Shown here one piece after another: positions 16,812 to 26,796 of a stretch of DNA of 64,000 bases. The first letter of the stretch is position 1; each line of letters starts with the position of its first letter. The translations under genes were made by a program, and so were the position numbers. Under the pieces are notes generated by a model, which did not search any database, was not told the origin of the DNA, and worked only from the letters and a program-made list of their open reading frames with translations. This DNA comes from an uncultured Eubacteriales bacterium. Lineage in GTDB: Bacteria; Bacillota; Clostridia; Lachnospirales; Lachnospiraceae. The DNA is taken from NCBI GenBank assembly GCA_949294665.1, contig CASFID010000061.1, positions 1 through 64,000 of the forward strand. Direction: 5' to 3'.

Positions 16812-19034
16812 TCAGTATGGCTGCTGAAATTCCTGTATTCTTTCTGCCAGGCTCGTATATCTTTCCTGTTCGTTTCTGTTTTGTATCATTTCCTGAAATA
16901 CTGTATCACTCCCTACGATTGTAAGGCATTTCTTTGCCCTTGTTACTGCCGTGTACAATAAGTTGCGGTTGTAAAGGAGTTTCGGGCCCGGGAGGAGCGG
17001 GATAATGACCGCTGGATATTCGCTTCCCTGGGACTTATGTACCGTGATCGCATAGGCAAGTTCCAGCTCCTCTGCCATGTCATATCCGTATTTTACCTTT
17101 CTGGCTTCATCGAACTCCACTTCTATCGTCTCGGTATAGTCGTTGATCTCGGTGATCACTCCCATATCTCCGTTGAAGATCCCGGTTCCTTTATCAACGG
17201 TCAGGCCAAACCTTGTGGTCACTTCCCATTCAAGCTGATAGTTGTTCTTGATCTGCATCACCTTGTCTCCCTCGCGGAACAGTCTGCCGTTTATTTCTTT
17301 CTCGTTTTTCTTCTGATCTTCCGGGTTCAGATAATGCTGGAGGATCGTGTTGAGACGCTCCACGCCGAGAAGTCCTTTCCTCGTAGGCGTCATAACCTGG
17401 ATCTCGCTCGGCTTCGCGCCCACATACCCGGGTAGTTTCTTCTGGATCAGCATGATGGTAACTCCGATGATCGTGTCTGCGTCCTGACGCTTCAGAAAGA
17501 AGAAATCCCGGCTCTTATTGTCCAGAAGGACCGGTTCGCCCGCATTGATCTTATGCGCATTTACAACAATATCGCTCTCTCCGGCCTGTCGGAAAATCCT
17601 TGACAGCGTCACTACAGGGAACTGTCCGGAAGCGATGATATCCTTCAGCACGCTCCCGGCTCCGACTGACGGGAGCTGATCCACGTCTCCCACAAGGACA
17701 AGTCTTGTGCCGGGCACGACCGCCGATAACAGCGCATGCATCAGGGACAGATCTACCATAGACATCTCATCAATGATGATCACATCGGCTTCCAGAGGAT
17801 TCTGCCGGTTCCTCATAAATCCTCCGGCGCCCTCTTCTTCCCCGGGATTTACATTGACTTCGAGCAGACGGTGGATCGTCTGCGCTTCATAACCCGTCGC
17901 CTCGGTCATCCGCTTTGCCGCGCGTCCGGTAGGCGCAGCGAGGAAGATGCTCATGCCTTCGCTCTCGAAGAACCGGATCATTGTATTGATCGTTGTCGTC
18001 TTTCCTGTTCCGGGACCGCCGGTCAGCACCAGAAGACCATGCTTGATAGATTCGATCACAGCCCTGTGCTGCATCGGATCCAGTTCGATCTGCCCGGTTT
18101 CTTCTACTTTTCCGAGACGCCTCTCCATCATATCCTCGGGCATCTCGCAGTCAATATCAAGGTCGTGGAGCATTTTCGCTGTGTTAAGCTCCAGATAGTA
18201 ATAGTGAGCGGGATAAATGCGGATCTGCCCGTTCTCTTCTTTCATCACAGTCTTCTTCTCGATGCACAGATCCATGATATGTTTCTCGATATCATGGATC
18301 TCAACGCCCAGAAGCTCTCCTGCTTTCTTTGCAAGCACATCCCGCGGGAGGTAGACGTGGCCTTCTCCCACTGCCTGCTGAAGCGTATAGAAAAGCCCGC
18401 TTTTTATGCGATAATCCGAATCTGTATGTATCCCGATGCGCGCTGCGATCTCATCTGCAGTCTTAAATCCCACGCCTTCGATATTGTCGGCAAGCTGATA
18501 GGGGTTCTCCTCCAACACTTTGTATACGCGCATGCCGTAATGCTGGTATATCTTTGCCGCAAGTCTTGTGGATATGCCGTATTTCTGAAGGTAGATCATG
18601 GCCTTGCGCATATCTTTCTTTTCTTCCACCTGCGCTGCGATCTCTCTGGCTTTGCGCTCGCTGATCCCCTTGATCTCGGCGAGACGCTCGGGCTCCTCCT
18701 CAATGATCCGGAACGTATCTTTCCTGAATTTCTTTACGATCCTTCCTGCGAGCGCAGCTCCTACTCCCTTAACGGCGCCGGAACCCAGATAGCGCTCAAT
18801 AGATATCAGATCCTCCGGCTCTTTCACCGTATGCGTCTCCACCTTGAACTGCATGCCGTACACACTGTGATTCACATATTCTCCCGAGAGCTCCAGCAGC
18901 TCCCCTTCACTGATAAAATGAAAGCTGCCCACGCAGGTAACTTCTCCGTCGTCATTTTCCAGATTAAATACGGTATATCCATTGTCCTTATTGCGGAACA
19001 CGATATGCTCCACATATCCTGTCATTGTCTCCAA
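16812..19034 (-). CDS. recD2: RecD2-type ATP-dependent DNA helicase
   Basis: A 5'-3' superfamily 1 helicase of about 740 residues. The N-terminal part carries an OB-like region (VEHIVFRNKDNGYTVFNLE) and helix-hairpin-helix repeats (about 90-220). The motor has Walker A LTGGPGTGKTTT, Walker B VIIIDEMSMVD, LVLVGDVDQLPSVG, and the late motif YAITVHKSQGSEYPAVI. Such proteins act in repair and recombination without RecBC. I favour the TTG start at 19034 with GGAAAGG upstream; an ATG at 19025 and another at 19070 are alternatives, the last lying next to a strong hairpin. It is followed almost without gap by comF. Confidence 0.92.
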   Translation of the reverse strand: METMTGYVEHIVFRNKDNGYTVFNLENDDGEVTCVGSFHFISEGELLELSGEYVNHSVYGMQFKVETHTVKEPEDLISIERYLGSGAVKGVGAALAGRIVKKFRKDTFRIIEEEPERLAEIKGISERKAREIAAQVEEKKDMRKAMIYLQKYGISTRLAAKIYQHYGMRVYKVLEENPYQLADNIEGVGFKTADEIAARIGIHTDSDYRIKSGLFYTLQQAVGEGHVYLPRDVLAKKAGELLGVEIHDIEKHIMDLCIEKKTVMKEENGQIRIYPAHYYYLELNTAKMLHDLDIDCEMPEDMMERRLGKVEETGQIELDPMQHRAVIESIKHGLLVLTGGPGTGKTTTINTMIRFFESEGMSIFLAAPTGRAAKRMTEATGYEAQTIHRLLEVNVNPGEEEGAGGFMRNRQNPLEADVIIIDEMSMVDLSLMHALLSAVVPGTRLVLVGDVDQLPSVGAGSVLKDIIASGQFPVVTLSRIFRQAGESDIVVNAHKINAGEPVLLDNKSRDFFFLKRQDADTIIGVTIMLIQKKLPGYVGAKPSEIQVMTPTRKGLLGVERLNTILQHYLNPEDQKKNEKEINGRLFREGDKVMQIKNNYQLEWEVTTRFGLTVDKGTGIFNGDMGVITEINDYTETIEVEFDEARKVKYGYDMAEELELAYAITVHKSQGSEYPAVIIPLLPGPKLLYNRNLLYTAVTRAKKCLTIVGSDTVFQEMIQNRNEQERYTSLAERIQEFQQPY

Positions 19035-19073
19035 AACTTTATCCTTTCCCGCAGAAATTTCTGCCAACAACAG

Positions 19074-19107
19074 AGCAGGGATGTGCCATGCTGCTCACAT
19101 CCCTGCT
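19074..19107 (-). terminator. Hairpin between mreB and recD2 (terminator-like)
   Basis: A perfect 12-bp inverted repeat (AGCAGGGATGTG / CACATCCCTGCT) with a 10-nt loop lies just after the mreB stop. The following bases on the minus strand (CTGTTGTTGG) are only partly T-rich, so it may be a weak terminator, a processing site or a translational block on the most upstream recD2 ATG. Confidence 0.5.
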
Positions 19108-19116
19108 AATGACCGT

Positions 19117-20106
19117 TTAAAAATCCTTTCTGCCACTCATGAATTCAACAAACTCGCCGGTTCCGATCGCCACGACTTTCATCGGATCCTCGGCAGTCAT
19201 CGTGTTGATCCCCGTCTTTTCCTCGATCAGCTCCTCGAGACCTCTCAACATGGAGCCCCCGCCCGTAAGGACGATCCCCCGGTCAAGAATATCCGCCGAA
19301 AGCTCCGGCGGCGTCTGTTCGAGAACTGAGATGACGGCCTCCACGATCTGACTGGTGGCCTCCCTCAAGGCCTCTTCTGTCTCAGAAGAAGTCACTGTAA
19401 CGGTCTTCGGCAGCCCGGTCACGAGATTTCTTCCTCTGACTTCCATCGTCTCTTCCTCCACAAGAGGATAGGTTGTCCCGATCTTTATCTTGATATCTTC
19501 CGCGGTCCTCTCACCGATCAGAAGATTATGTTTCTTCCGCATATAGCGGACGATCGACTCATCAAAATCGTCTCCTGCGACTTTGATGGATGTGTTCACT
19601 ACCGTTCCTCCAAGAGAGATCACTGCGATATCCGATGTGCCGCCGCCGATATCCACGATCATGTTGCCGCATGGCTTCGCAATATCGATTCCGGCTCCGA
19701 TGGCAGCCGCCACGGGCTCCTCGATCAGATGCACCTCTCTTGCACCGGCCGCAAATGTAGCTTCTTCCACAGCCTTTTTCTCAACTTCGGTCACACCGCT
19801 GGGCACGCAGATGCTGATGCGGGGCTTCTTAAAAGTACGTCTTCCAAGCGCTTTCTGAACAAAGTACTTGATCATTTTCTCTGTCACTGTATAGTCTGAG
19901 ATCACGCCCTGGCGGAGAGGCCGCACCGCTACGATATTTCCCGGCGTCCTCCCCAGCATCAGACGCGCTTCCTCACCGATCGCTTTTATCACATTTGTAT
20001 CCCTGTCAAAGGCAACGACAGAGGGTTCTTTCAGAACGACACCCTTGCCGTGGACGTACACCAGCACGCTGGCAGTCCCAAGATCGATCCCGATATCTAC
20101 TGACAT
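19117..20106 (-). CDS. mreB: Rod-shape determining protein MreB/Mbl
   Basis: A 329-residue actin-like ATPase that organises lateral wall synthesis at the inner face of the membrane. Nucleotide-binding landmarks are present in order: GIDLGTASVLVYV (phosphate 1), VAVRPLRQGVISDYTVTE, MIVDIGGGTSDIAVISLGG (phosphate 2) and GIVLTGGGSMLRGL (adenosine). Length is normal. There is no mreC or mreD beside it, which is typical of Mbl or MreBH-type paralogues, so which paralogue it is cannot be told. The leader upstream contains a 9-bp hairpin. Confidence 0.94.
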   Translation of the reverse strand: MSVDIGIDLGTASVLVYVHGKGVVLKEPSVVAFDRDTNVIKAIGEEARLMLGRTPGNIVAVRPLRQGVISDYTVTEKMIKYFVQKALGRRTFKKPRISICVPSGVTEVEKKAVEEATFAAGAREVHLIEEPVAAAIGAGIDIAKPCGNMIVDIGGGTSDIAVISLGGTVVNTSIKVAGDDFDESIVRYMRKKHNLLIGERTAEDIKIKIGTTYPLVEEETMEVRGRNLVTGLPKTVTVTSSETEEALREATSQIVEAVISVLEQTPPELSADILDRGIVLTGGGSMLRGLEELIEEKTGINTMTAEDPMKVVAIGTGEFVEFMSGRKDF

Positions 20107-20197
20107 ATTCTATTCTCCCTTCTAAATCTTTATACTCTGTATCCCGCTGTGTATCTCACTCCCTGTAGGTTTTCTCTTATAATCCGTATGACGGAAT

Positions 20198-20224
20198 ACA
20201 GGCAGGTTCCCTCCTCCTGCCTGT
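20198..20224 (-). other. Hairpin in the mreB leader
   Basis: ACAGGCAGG and CCTGCCTGT form a perfect 9-bp inverted repeat around a 9-nt loop about 90 nt before mreB. No T-run follows on either strand. A candidate promoter with TATACT lies just upstream. Function unknown. Confidence 0.4.
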
Positions 20225-20279
20225 CCGCAATATTCAGTATAATAGACTTTCAAAAAAATGGAAAGACCTTTTTCAGATT

Positions 20280-23126
20280 TTATTTTCTTTTCAGCATTTC
20301 ATCTATATATTTCCCTGTATAGGAGTTTTCATTCGCCGCAACTTCTTCGGGTGTGCCGCACGCCACGATCGTGCCTCCCCGGTCTCCGCCCTCCGGACCG
20401 ATATCGATGATGTAATCCGCCGTCTTGATCACGTCGAGATTATGTTCAATGACAATCACCGTATTTCCGTCGCCCGACAGCCTCCGGAGGATCTCCGTCA
20501 GCTTGTGGACATCGGCAAAGTGTAGTCCTGTGGTAGGCTCATCCAGAATATATACTGTCTTACCGGTGCTCCGCTTGCTCAGTTCCGCCGCCAGCTTGAT
20601 CCTCTGCGCCTCGCCGCCGGACAGTTCTGTAGACGGCTGGCCAAGCCGGATATAAGAAAGTCCCACATCGTAAAGTGTCTGCATCTTTCTGCGGATGCTG
20701 GGCACATGATCGAAAAACACAAGCGCCTCTTCCACCGTCATATTAAGTACATCATAGATCGACTTGCCTTTATATTTTACTTCCAGTGTCTCACGATTGT
20801 AACGCTTTCCACCGCAAACCTCACAGGGGACATATACGTCCGGCAGGAAATGCATCTCTATCTTGAGGATCCCGTCTCCCGCGCACGCCTCGCACCGTCC
20901 ACCTTTTACGTTAAAACTGAATCTGCCTTTTTTGTATCCCCGCGCTTTGGCGTCCGGTGTCGCCGCGAAAAGATCTCGGATAAGATCAAATACGCCTGTA
21001 TAAGTCGCCGGATTTGATCTCGGGGTACGCCCGATCGGCGACTGATCGATATTGATCACCTTATCCACCTGATCCAGCCCTTCGATTCTCTTATGCCTGC
21101 CGGGAATAGTCCGTGCCCTGTTCAGGTCATGAGCCAGTTTTTTGTACAGAATTTCATTTACAAGGGAACTTTTACCTGATCCCGAAACACCTGTCACACA
21201 TGTCATCACACCGAGCGGAAATGCCACGTCAATATTCTTCAGATTATTTTCCTGTGCTCCGATCACCTTTAACCATCCCGCCGGTTTCTTTCTCTCCTCC
21301 GGCACCGGGATCTTGATCTTTCCGGACAGATAAGCTCCTGTCACGGACTTTTTATTTTTCATGATCTCCTGAGCTGTCCCGACGGCTACTACCTCTCCGC
21401 CGTGCTCTCCCGCTCCCGGTCCGATATCAACAATGCAATCTGCAGCCAGCATCGTATCTTCGTCATGTTCCACCACAATAAGCGAGTTGCCAAGGTCCCT
21501 CAGATGCTTGAGAGTGGCGAGCAGCTTATCATTATCCCTCTGGTGAAGCCCGATGCTCGGCTCGTCCAGAATATACGCCACGCCCACCAGACCGGAACCG
21601 ATCTGCGTGGCAAGGCGGATACGCTGTGCCTCCCCGCCCGACAAGGTCCCGGCAGCGCGTGCCAGAGTGAGGTAATCCAGGCCCACATCCATCAGAAACT
21701 GGATCCTGGCCCTTATTTCCTTCAGGATCTGCGCGCCGATCATCATCTGGGTGTCTGTCAGCTTTAAGTCTTTTAAGAACCTCTGCAGCTTCTCGATCGA
21801 AAGCGCCGTCACCCCGGCAATATTTTTATCTCCCACAGTTACCGCAAGAGCTCCCGGCTTCAGCCTCTGACCTTTACAGGCAGAACAGGGGGTGATGTTC
21901 ATAAAGGTCTCATACTCCGCCTTCATGGTCTCTGATCCGGTTTCCCGATATCTGCGTTCTACATTTTTGATCAGACCTTCAAAAGCCACATCATAGACAC
22001 CTTCGCCCCGCTGTCCCCTGTAAAATACTTTCACGCTTTTTCCATTTGTACCGTGTATGAGGATGTCATGTATTTTCTTCGGGTATTTTTCAAACGGCGT
22101 ATCCAGATCAAAATTATATTCCCTGCAGAGCGCATCCAGTATCGCCCGTGTAAAGCTGGATTTGTCCGTACAGGACTGCCAGCCCAGAACGGTGATCGCG
22201 CCCTCATTAATGGAAAGGGACGGATCCGGGATCATCAGTTCCTCCGCGAACTCCATCTTGTACCCCAGTCCGAAGCACTCCGGGCAGGCTCCAAACGGAT
22301 TGTTAAAAGAGAAACTTCGCGGTTCAATCTCTTCAATACTGATCCCGCAGTCCGGGCAGGAAAAGCTCTGACTGAAATTCATCGGTTCTCCATCGATCAC
22401 ATCCACCACCAGAAGCCCCTCTGCCAGATGAAGCACGCTCTCCACAGAATCGGTCAGGCGCTTCTCAATCCCCGGGCGCACGATCAGACGGTCCACGACA
22501 ATCTCGATATTATGCTTGATATTCTTCTCCAGAGTAATATCTTCTGAAAGCTCATACATGTTTCCGTCGATGCGGACACGAACATATCCGCTGCGCTTTG
22601 CCCGTTCCAGCAGCTTCGCGTGAGTTCCCTTGCGTCCGCGCACTACAGGCGCCAGCAGCTGGATCCTTGTGCGCTCCGGCAGCGCCATGATCTGGTCCAC
22701 CATCTGATCCACCGTCTGCTTTGCGATTTCCCTGCCGCACTTTGGACAGTGGGGAATGCCCACCCTCGCATAGAGAAGGCGGAAGTAATCGTAGATCTCT
22801 GTCACAGTTCCCACGGTAGAACGCGGATTGTGGTTCGTCGATTTCTGATCGATGGAAATCGCCGGCGACAGGCCCTCGATACTCTCTACGTCCGGTTTCT
22901 CCATCTGGCCAAGGAACTGCCGGGCATAGGAGGACAACGATTCCATGTAGCGTCTCTGCCCTTCCGCGTAGATCGTGTCAAAGGCAAGAGATGATTTCCC
23001 TGAACCGCTTAATCCCGTCAGTACGACTAACTCGTTACGCGGGATATCCACATCTATATTTTTCAGATTATTCTCATTCGCACCCCGGATTCGGATATAT
23101 TTCCGGGCGTCCATCTTTGTTCCCAT
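20280..23126 (-). CDS. uvrA: Excinuclease ABC subunit A
   Basis: A 948-residue damage-recognition ATPase of nucleotide excision repair. Two ABC-type ATPase modules are visible: Walker [13 protein letters not shown] near residue 35 and [13 protein letters not shown] near 640, each with the signature LSGGEAQRI. Cysteine pairs for the zinc modules occur at CPKCGR, SCPDCG with ACPECFGLG, and RCEACAGDG with [10 protein letters not shown]. The ends are typical ([17 protein letters not shown] at the start). The first ATG has only a distant GGAAGG; an ATG four codons later is an alternative start. It follows uvrB by about 100 nt, giving the common uvrBA order on one strand. Confidence 0.97.
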   Translation of the reverse strand: MGTKMDARKYIRIRGANENNLKNIDVDIPRNELVVLTGLSGSGKSSLAFDTIYAEGQRRYMESLSSYARQFLGQMEKPDVESIEGLSPAISIDQKSTNHNPRSTVGTVTEIYDYFRLLYARVGIPHCPKCGREIAKQTVDQMVDQIMALPERTRIQLLAPVVRGRKGTHAKLLERAKRSGYVRVRIDGNMYELSEDITLEKNIKHNIEIVVDRLIVRPGIEKRLTDSVESVLHLAEGLLVVDVIDGEPMNFSQSFSCPDCGISIEEIEPRSFSFNNPFGACPECFGLGYKMEFAEELMIPDPSLSINEGAITVLGWQSCTDKSSFTRAILDALCREYNFDLDTPFEKYPKKIHDILIHGTNGKSVKVFYRGQRGEGVYDVAFEGLIKNVERRYRETGSETMKAEYETFMNITPCSACKGQRLKPGALAVTVGDKNIAGVTALSIEKLQRFLKDLKLTDTQMMIGAQILKEIRARIQFLMDVGLDYLTLARAAGTLSGGEAQRIRLATQIGSGLVGVAYILDEPSIGLHQRDNDKLLATLKHLRDLGNSLIVVEHDEDTMLAADCIVDIGPGAGEHGGEVVAVGTAQEIMKNKKSVTGAYLSGKIKIPVPEERKKPAGWLKVIGAQENNLKNIDVAFPLGVMTCVTGVSGSGKSSLVNEILYKKLAHDLNRARTIPGRHKRIEGLDQVDKVINIDQSPIGRTPRSNPATYTGVFDLIRDLFAATPDAKARGYKKGRFSFNVKGGRCEACAGDGILKIEMHFLPDVYVPCEVCGGKRYNRETLEVKYKGKSIYDVLNMTVEEALVFFDHVPSIRRKMQTLYDVGLSYIRLGQPSTELSGGEAQRIKLAAELSKRSTGKTVYILDEPTTGLHFADVHKLTEILRRLSGDGNTVIVIEHNLDVIKTADYIIDIGPEGGDRGGTIVACGTPEEVAANENSYTGKYIDEMLKRK

Positions 23127-23225
23127 GTGTATTAATCATTTCCTTCCTCTAGTATTTATCGCAATGGTTCGGCGTGATCAGCACATCCGTATGTCTTTGC
23201 AGATGGTGCGCGAGCCGAACTCTTT

Positions 23226-25211
23226 TCATTCGATATCGTTGAGCATCTTCTTCAGATCGACCAGCTTGTCACGCAGCTCTGCCGCCGCCTCGAAGTTCAG
23301 CTCTGCAGCAGCTTTCTTCATCTGTTTTGTCATGTCTTTTATGAGCTTTTCCAGTTCTTTCGCGCTCATTGACTCCGGATCCTTCTCCATGCGCATCTCT
23401 TCAGCCGCAACTTTCTTCGAGATACTGATCAGGTCTCGGACAGATTTCCGGATTGTCTGCGGTGTGATACCGTGTTCTTCATTGTATTTCATCTGGATCT
23501 CACGGCGGCGCTTTGTCTCATCGATCGCCATCTGCATGGATTCGGTCACCGTATCCGCATACATAATGACATGTCCTTCTGAATTACGCGCGGCGCGGCC
23601 GATCGTCTGGATCAGGGACGTCTCCGAACGCAGGAATCCTTCTTTATCCGCATCCAGGATCGCCACAAGAGTAATCTCCGGAATATCAAGTCCCTCTCTC
23701 AGAAGATTGATCCCGACAAGCACATCAAACACATCCAGACGCATGTCGCGGATGATCTCTGTACGTTCCAGTGTATCCACATCAGAATGAAGATATTTCA
23801 CGCGGATGCCGACTTCCCGCATATAGTCGGTTAAATCTTCCGCCATGCGCTTGGTCAGTGTTGTAACAAGAACTTTATTTTTCTTGGAGACCTCTTTGTT
23901 GATCTCGCCGATCAGATCATCAATCTGCCCCTCTACCGGACGCACGGATACTTCCGGATCGAGAAGTCCTGTCGGACGGATCACCTGCTCCGCCCGCAGA
24001 AGTTCATGCTCCTCCTCATACGGCCCCGGCGTTGCCGACACGAACATGACCTGATTAATCTTACTCTCAAATTCTTCAAAATTCAAGGGGCGGTTATCCT
24101 TTGCCGACGGAAGTCGGAAACCGTAATCCACCAGAGTACTCTTTCTCGACTGGTCGCCGTGGTACATGCCGCCAATCTGAGGGATCGTCTTGTGAGACTC
24201 ATCGATCATCATAATGAAATCATCCGGGAAATAATCAATCAGTGTATACGGCGGCTGTCCCGGCGCAAGCCCTGCCAGATGACGGGAATAATTTTCGATT
24301 CCCGAGCAGAATCCGGCCTCTTTGAGCATCTCGATGTCAAAATTTGTCCGCTCTGCGATACGCTGTGCTTCCAGAAGCTTGTCCTGCCGTTTGAATTCTT
24401 TCACCCGCTCGTCCAGCTCTTCCTCAATATCATGTACCGCCCTCTTGATGTTCTCTTTATCCACAACATAGTGAGAAGCCGGGAAGATCGCCACGTGCTT
24501 TAACTCGTCCTTTATTTCTCCTGTCAGGATATCGATTTCTGTGATGCGGTCCACTTCATCCCCGAAGAACTCTACTCTTATCGCCGTATCGCTTTCATAT
24601 GCCGGTATGATCTCCAACACGTCGCCGCGCACACGGAATGTTCCGCGGTGGAAATCCATATCATTCCGGTCATACTGGATCTCGATCAGTTTCGCCATCA
24701 CTTCATCCCTGTCTTTTATCATGCCCGGGCGCAGTGAGATCACCATGTTCTGGTAGTCCACCGGGTTACCCAGACCATAGATACAGGACACACTGGCAAC
24801 GATGATCACATCCCGCCGCTCTGTCAGCGCCATAGTGGCGGAGAGGCGGAGCTTGTCTATCTCGTCGTTGATCGATGAATCCTTGGCAATGTAAGTGTCA
24901 GAGGAGGGGACGTAGGCCTCCGGCTGGTAGTAGTCGTAGTAGGACACAAAATATTCCACCGCGTTATCAGGGAACATCTCCTTGAATTCTCCATACAACT
25001 GAGCGGCCAGTGTTTTATTATGGGCGATAACCAGTGTGGGCTTCTGCAGCTGCTCGATCACGTTGGCCATCGTAAACGTCTTTCCAGAACCCGTAACCCC
25101 TAGTAAAGTCTGGCATTGATTGCCTTCCTTGAACCCTTTTACAAGCGCCTCGATTGCCTGTGGCTGATCGCCTGTGGGCTGATACGGGGCCTTTAAAACG
25201 AATTTATCCAT
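23226..25211 (-). CDS. uvrB: Excinuclease ABC subunit B
   Basis: A 661-residue helicase-like subunit of the UvrABC system. It has Walker [18 protein letters not shown], the beta-hairpin region [20 protein letters not shown], helicase motifs ([32 protein letters not shown]) and the C-terminal UVR motif near [13 protein letters not shown] that contacts UvrC. The start is ATG 25211 with AAAGGAG; an upstream in-frame extension of 46 codons is leader. A fragment of another uvrB copy lies at 49920-50044. The gene is intact although a mobile element begins within about 250 bp of its start. Confidence 0.97.
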   Translation of the reverse strand: MDKFVLKAPYQPTGDQPQAIEALVKGFKEGNQCQTLLGVTGSGKTFTMANVIEQLQKPTLVIAHNKTLAAQLYGEFKEMFPDNAVEYFVSYYDYYQPEAYVPSSDTYIAKDSSINDEIDKLRLSATMALTERRDVIIVASVSCIYGLGNPVDYQNMVISLRPGMIKDRDEVMAKLIEIQYDRNDMDFHRGTFRVRGDVLEIIPAYESDTAIRVEFFGDEVDRITEIDILTGEIKDELKHVAIFPASHYVVDKENIKRAVHDIEEELDERVKEFKRQDKLLEAQRIAERTNFDIEMLKEAGFCSGIENYSRHLAGLAPGQPPYTLIDYFPDDFIMMIDESHKTIPQIGGMYHGDQSRKSTLVDYGFRLPSAKDNRPLNFEEFESKINQVMFVSATPGPYEEEHELLRAEQVIRPTGLLDPEVSVRPVEGQIDDLIGEINKEVSKKNKVLVTTLTKRMAEDLTDYMREVGIRVKYLHSDVDTLERTEIIRDMRLDVFDVLVGINLLREGLDIPEITLVAILDADKEGFLRSETSLIQTIGRAARNSEGHVIMYADTVTESMQMAIDETKRRREIQMKYNEEHGITPQTIRKSVRDLISISKKVAAEEMRMEKDPESMSAKELEKLIKDMTKQMKKAAAELNFEAAAELRDKLVDLKKMLNDIE

Positions 25212-25272
25212 AGCAAAATCTTCTCCTTTGTGACTTTTGATACGTTCAATATCAGCCACCCTCAAAAAATTC

Positions 25273-25323
25273 ATTCGTAACGAAAATGTCAAAATAATAG
25301 CCTTATAGGACTCCATTACGAAT
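25273..25323. repeat. Inverted repeat in the uvrB leader next to the element
   Basis: ATTCGTAA (25273-25280) and TTACGAAT (25316-25323) face each other across 35 bp. The position between uvrB and the integrase genes fits arms of an attachment site or a leader structure; neither can be proven here. Confidence 0.35.
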
Positions 25324-25399
25324 CCAGAAAGGCAAAAGTCACAAAACACTTTTTTGAGGACTAAATAACACGAAGTAACACCAAAACGGTAGTGACAAC

Positions 25400-25408
25400 A
25401 TTATAGCA
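25400..25408 (-). promoter_or_regulatory. Extended -10 promoter candidate for uvrB
   Basis: The minus strand reads TGCTATAAT, a perfect extended -10 box, about 190 nt before uvrB. No good -35 box is seen, as is usual for extended -10 promoters. Confidence 0.5.
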
Positions 25409-25441
25409 AAGATAATGATAAAAGTATATAGGACGAAAAGT

Positions 25442-25482
25442 AAAAAAAGTACAAATGTTCGAGTGTACATCTGTACTTTTTT
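25442..25482. terminator. Bidirectional terminator between integrase and uvrB
   Basis: An 11-bp A/T-ended stem (AAAAAAGTACA / TGTACTTTTTT) follows the first recombinase gene and precedes the uvrB promoter. T-runs on both strands make it usable in either direction. Confidence 0.7.
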
Positions 25483-25505
25483 ATGATTTCTTCCTTATAT
25501 TGTTG

Positions 25506-26795
25506 TCATGCTGCCATTAAATATTCCTCGGCTGCCTCGTCTATTTCCTTCAGATCGGAGTAATCATAGTATTTCTCTTCCCGGCTTTCCGGAAGAACTT
25601 CTTCCATAAATGGTTCAATAGCATATAAGCAATCTTCAATGATTTCAGCAGTATCCCCATAGATGTCTGCTGATATAATCTCTTTTGAATGCCCTAACAT
25701 ATGCGATATTCCTTTGATATTAAAGTCATGTTTCAAAAGAATGGTCGTATATGTATTTCTCAACTGATGGAAATGAATATCCGGAAGTCCTAAAGAAGCA
25801 AGCAGTTCTTTATAATATTTCTGATGATAACTTTTACTTCTTGGATTTCCATAGGTGGAACAACAGATGTAATCCCAGTCACGGAACTCTTTACTTCTTC
25901 GCCTGCGATTCTTTTCATAAATCCGGCGCTGTTCCAGAATCGCCTCAAATACATAATCCGGAATAGGGATCTCTCTTATACTGGACGGAGTTTTTGGCTT
26001 GATTTCCTGTTTTGTAAGCATTTTAGGTGGTACATCTTCCGCTTTGGAATTTGGCTTTTTCCCCAACTGCCTCTGTATTTTCAATGTGCGGTTGATATAG
26101 TCTACATCACTGTATTTCAACCCATTGATCTCTCCACGCCGCAGGCCCATCAGAACTGCAAATAAGATCTGCATATGGATCGGCGTCTCTTTGCTCGCCT
26201 CTATTAACTGAAATACCTGCGGGAGCGTCAGTGTCTTGCTTACATCTATCTTTAATACACGGTATGCCTTCTTTTTAATCTTCTTTGGCAGCGGAACCCC
26301 CTCCGCTGGATTTACCGCTATTACATTCTTCGATTTCGCATAAGCCAGTGCTGTATTCATGACTGTTTTCGCCAGTCGTGCGATAGATTCATGTTTTGCC
26401 GCAATGGTATTATATAGTTTTCTGATATATCCCTGGTTCAGAGTTGCCATATACATTTTTCCCAACTGCAGATTCACATAGTTGTAAACCACATTTTTAT
26501 AGCCATTGTAGCTGTTATCCGCTATCCTGGGACGCATAATTTCCTCCAGCCAGAACTCCATGAAGTCTGCAACTTTAATCCTGTCGTAAACAATATAGGT
26601 TCCTTCGTGAAGCTGTCCAACCACTTCATCCCGTTCTGTATTTGCCGCTCTCTCACTGCTGAATCCAGAATGCTGTTTTGTCTTTTCCGTTCCATCTGCA
26701 AATTTCAACAGGACTCGGAACCCATAGCCTTTCTTTATGGTCGTAACAGAATACACTTTATATTCTGTATATTTCTTAAAATCAAATTTCTTCAT
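25506..26795 (-). CDS. Tyrosine recombinase (integrase) 1
   Basis: A 429-residue phage-type integrase. An N-terminal arm-binding part (MKKFDFKKYTEYKVYSVTTI) is followed by a SAM-like core-binding domain (about 80-180) and the catalytic domain with the expected residues: Arg in LMGLRRGE, His-x-x-Arg in HFHQLRNTYT, His in HMLGHSK and the Tyr nucleophile in ADIYGDT. ATG 26795 follows the stop of the other integrase gene by 1 nt, with GGAGGGG as ribosome site, so both are made from one message. Its 3' end faces uvrB, as expected for an integrase at an element end. Confidence 0.92.
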   Translation of the reverse strand: MKKFDFKKYTEYKVYSVTTIKKGYGFRVLLKFADGTEKTKQHSGFSSERAANTERDEVVGQLHEGTYIVYDRIKVADFMEFWLEEIMRPRIADNSYNGYKNVVYNYVNLQLGKMYMATLNQGYIRKLYNTIAAKHESIARLAKTVMNTALAYAKSKNVIAVNPAEGVPLPKKIKKKAYRVLKIDVSKTLTLPQVFQLIEASKETPIHMQILFAVLMGLRRGEINGLKYSDVDYINRTLKIQRQLGKKPNSKAEDVPPKMLTKQEIKPKTPSSIREIPIPDYVFEAILEQRRIYEKNRRRRSKEFRDWDYICCSTYGNPRSKSYHQKYYKELLASLGLPDIHFHQLRNTYTTILLKHDFNIKGISHMLGHSKEIISADIYGDTAEIIEDCLYAIEPFMEEVLPESREEKYYDYSDLKEIDEAAEEYLMAA

Positions 26796-26796
26796 G

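Noticed and set aside
17736..19109. 457-codon plus-strand frame opposite recD2
   Set aside because: It is antisense to recD2, which has all helicase motifs; the frame is Cys/His-rich with no recognised domain.
25449..25461. CGAAC-like sequence resembling a LexA box near uvrB and the integrase
   Set aside because: One half-site fits but the other has mismatches, and it is not placed over the candidate uvrB promoter.
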